Positions 62,396 to 64,000 of a DNA stretch of 64,000 nucleotides are shown in pieces. The position numbers and the translations under genes are program-made. The stretch is from positions 903,501-967,500 of the forward strand of contig JABMCL010002018.1 of NCBI GenBank assembly GCA_018857735.1, in the 5' to 3' direction. Position 1 is the stretch's first letter, and every line of letters starts with the position of its first letter. The notes under the pieces are model-generated. The model had not been told where the DNA came from and did no database searches. It was given only the letters and a program-made list of their open reading frames with translations. Source of the stretch: Alviniconcha marisindica. Taxonomy: Eukaryota; Mollusca; Gastropoda; Provannidae.

Positions 62396-63256
62396 CCTGT
62401 ACATCCAAATTCCACGTAGAATACTGCGAAGTGCCGGTCACCAAGGTAACTAAAAGTCAAGCGAGGCTTAGAAGTACATAGACTATGATGCTGACGACAA
62501 AATCTACCGTGATCCAAAACATTATATTACCCAATCAGTGTATTAATTGACACTTGGCAATAAAGTTATATTGTATTGTATATTGTACTGTATGTCATCT
62601 CGCCATATGTGCATACAAAGGCCTACTGCCTTCTTTCCTGTACTGATCTGACACACGCATGTCTAGACTCAGATTAATCAAAGCAGATTATACGGAGGCG
62701 GTCTTCTACTGAAATTTCTCAACACAGTCGCCTGTTATAGTTACTAGATCAATGGCTAACTCCCGATCTGCGGCACAAAACAAAACAAACAAACAAAAAC
62801 AACAGCAACAATAAAAGCGAAGCTTGCATTAGACGAAAGCGAAATATTCCGTCACTCAGTGAATTCCTGCAAACATTAATGTTAAAATTCGTGCGGAACT
62901 CTAACCGTGTCCTCAATGAAGAGAGGGTAGTCTTCATCGAGTTTTAGTCACCCGATATTTTAGAATCGTTGTGTGAAGTTGCTTTTGGACACAGCATTCG
63001 TGATTTCAGCGACTTTTCCTTCCACAACAAAGCTGCAAAATGTCTTACTGACATCGCTGACATCTTCGTGCAGCAATAATTTCGATGGTGAGGTGTTAGA
63101 TTAAGTGGCATCAGTATTAGGTAACTCATAACTCATAACTCGTAACTCATAACTCATAACTCCCACATTACGGTAACAAGCAAGTAAAATCTTTTGCTTG
63201 CTGCAAGTCACATTACGGTGACATGTAATCTTTTGCTTGCTGAACTCTGAAAAGAA
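62393..63256. other. No gene seen; 10-bp tandem repeat
   Basis: At 63119-63162 AACTCATAACTCATAACTCG repeats a 10-bp unit about four times. TCTTTTGCTTGCTG occurs twice (63190, 63230) in a short direct duplication. No coding exon. Confidence 0.5.
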
Positions 63257-63259
63257 CAC

Positions 63260-63306
<47 letters not shown>
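63257..63306. repeat. (AC)n microsatellite
   Basis: About 23 AC units. Confidence 0.97.
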
Positions 63307-63311
<5 letters not shown>

Positions 63312-63820
63312 CACTCACGCACACACTTGATGATGAAACCGCGTCAGCCGACAGGGTTCAACAGTTCCGCCACAGTAACAGTACGACTTTACGTCATTCA
63401 CCCCTTGCAACACAATGCCCTCCGGGTGTTGGCTGCCAACCAATCAGAGCTAACCTAAAACGATCACTGACCAATGGAGGATTGCCTCTTCGCTTCCCGC
63501 CCTGTGGCTGTCTGAGTGGTTTGACAGGAAACTTTCCACTCACGTCGGCTACTCGTGGGTCAAAGGTCACCCGCCCAAAGGCGGAGTAAGGGACCTCCTC
63601 AAAGCGTTGCTGCAAGGTAGGTGTGTGCATAGCCGATGATGCAAGATCTGAGATGTGGCCTTCTTGCGTTGCCAGTAGGGCCAGAGTCACAGGCACCCGA
63701 CTTCTTTTGTTGCTATGTCTGATGGAGCTACCCGCCAGGCCTTGTGGGACGAATAAGTGTTACTGAATTGAATTGAAATCGGTCAGACTTCAACTAAGTT
63801 TTCTCTCTCGCTTGCGCGTT

Positions 63821-63822
<2 letters not shown>
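63307..63822. other. No gene assigned; CpG-containing block
   Basis: Contains CAACCAATCAGAGC (CCAAT box) near 63438. Might be part of a promoter of a gene outside the window; not supported further. Confidence 0.3.
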
Positions 63823-63881
<59 letters not shown>

Positions 63882-63917
63882 GCCAATGTGTGTGTGCGTG
63901 CGTGCGTGCGTGTGCGC

Positions 63918-63971
<54 letters not shown>

Positions 63972-64000
63972 TGTTGTGTGTGTGTGTTGCCAATGTGTGT
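63823..64000. repeat. (TG)n microsatellite running off the window
   Basis: TG runs with GCGTGCGT interruptions and a repeated TTGCCAATGTGTGTG (63880 and 63987), so the array has a higher-order unit of about 107 bp. Confidence 0.95.

Overview
The window looks like metazoan nuclear DNA, most likely from a mollusc and perhaps a littorinid-like gastropod. This rests on spliced genes with canonical GT/AG introns, lophotrochozoan-style versions of conserved animal genes, very abundant long (TG)n and (GA)n microsatellites, tandem arrays inside introns, and short retroposons. The species is an inference. There is no bacterial-style gene organisation, CRISPR array or operon.

Four protein-coding genes could be rebuilt by matching exon phases. 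(1) Minus strand, 23474 to 4838: a 20-exon gene of 1331 residues that I recognise as the orthologue of ZFAT, with an AT-hook and about 19 C2H2 fingers, many of them split by introns. (2) Plus strand, 27508 to 31714: a 4-exon C2H2 zinc-finger protein of 755 residues with nine fingers, which I cannot name. It lies head to head with ZFAT, and a candidate shared promoter sits near 24.96-25.11 kb. (3) Plus strand, 37069 to 38332: a 3-exon, 86-residue TRIQK orthologue. (4) Minus strand, 50355 to 46135: a 3-exon cytochrome b5-domain protein of 104 residues without a membrane tail.

The rest is repeats. 0-4.8 kb holds tandem repeats, a short-element pair and the probable ZFAT 3' UTR. The ZFAT introns carry six large minisatellites, a TTAA-flanked MITE, a SINE and a 210-bp inverted pair flanking exons 8-9. 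31.7-37 kb is UTR and intergenic sequence. 38.4-46 kb holds tandem arrays and a LINE fragment. 50.4-64 kb has no convincing gene, only SINE-like elements, a perfect 40-bp hairpin and kilobase-scale microsatellites.

The most interesting pattern is that many intronic minisatellites are built from copies of the adjoining exon end together with its splice site. It is seen at several exons of ZFAT, in the second zinc-finger gene and in the cytochrome b5 gene. Also notable are a short element found as dimers and trimers separated by its own target-site duplication, and two SINE-like families sharing one 3' tail.
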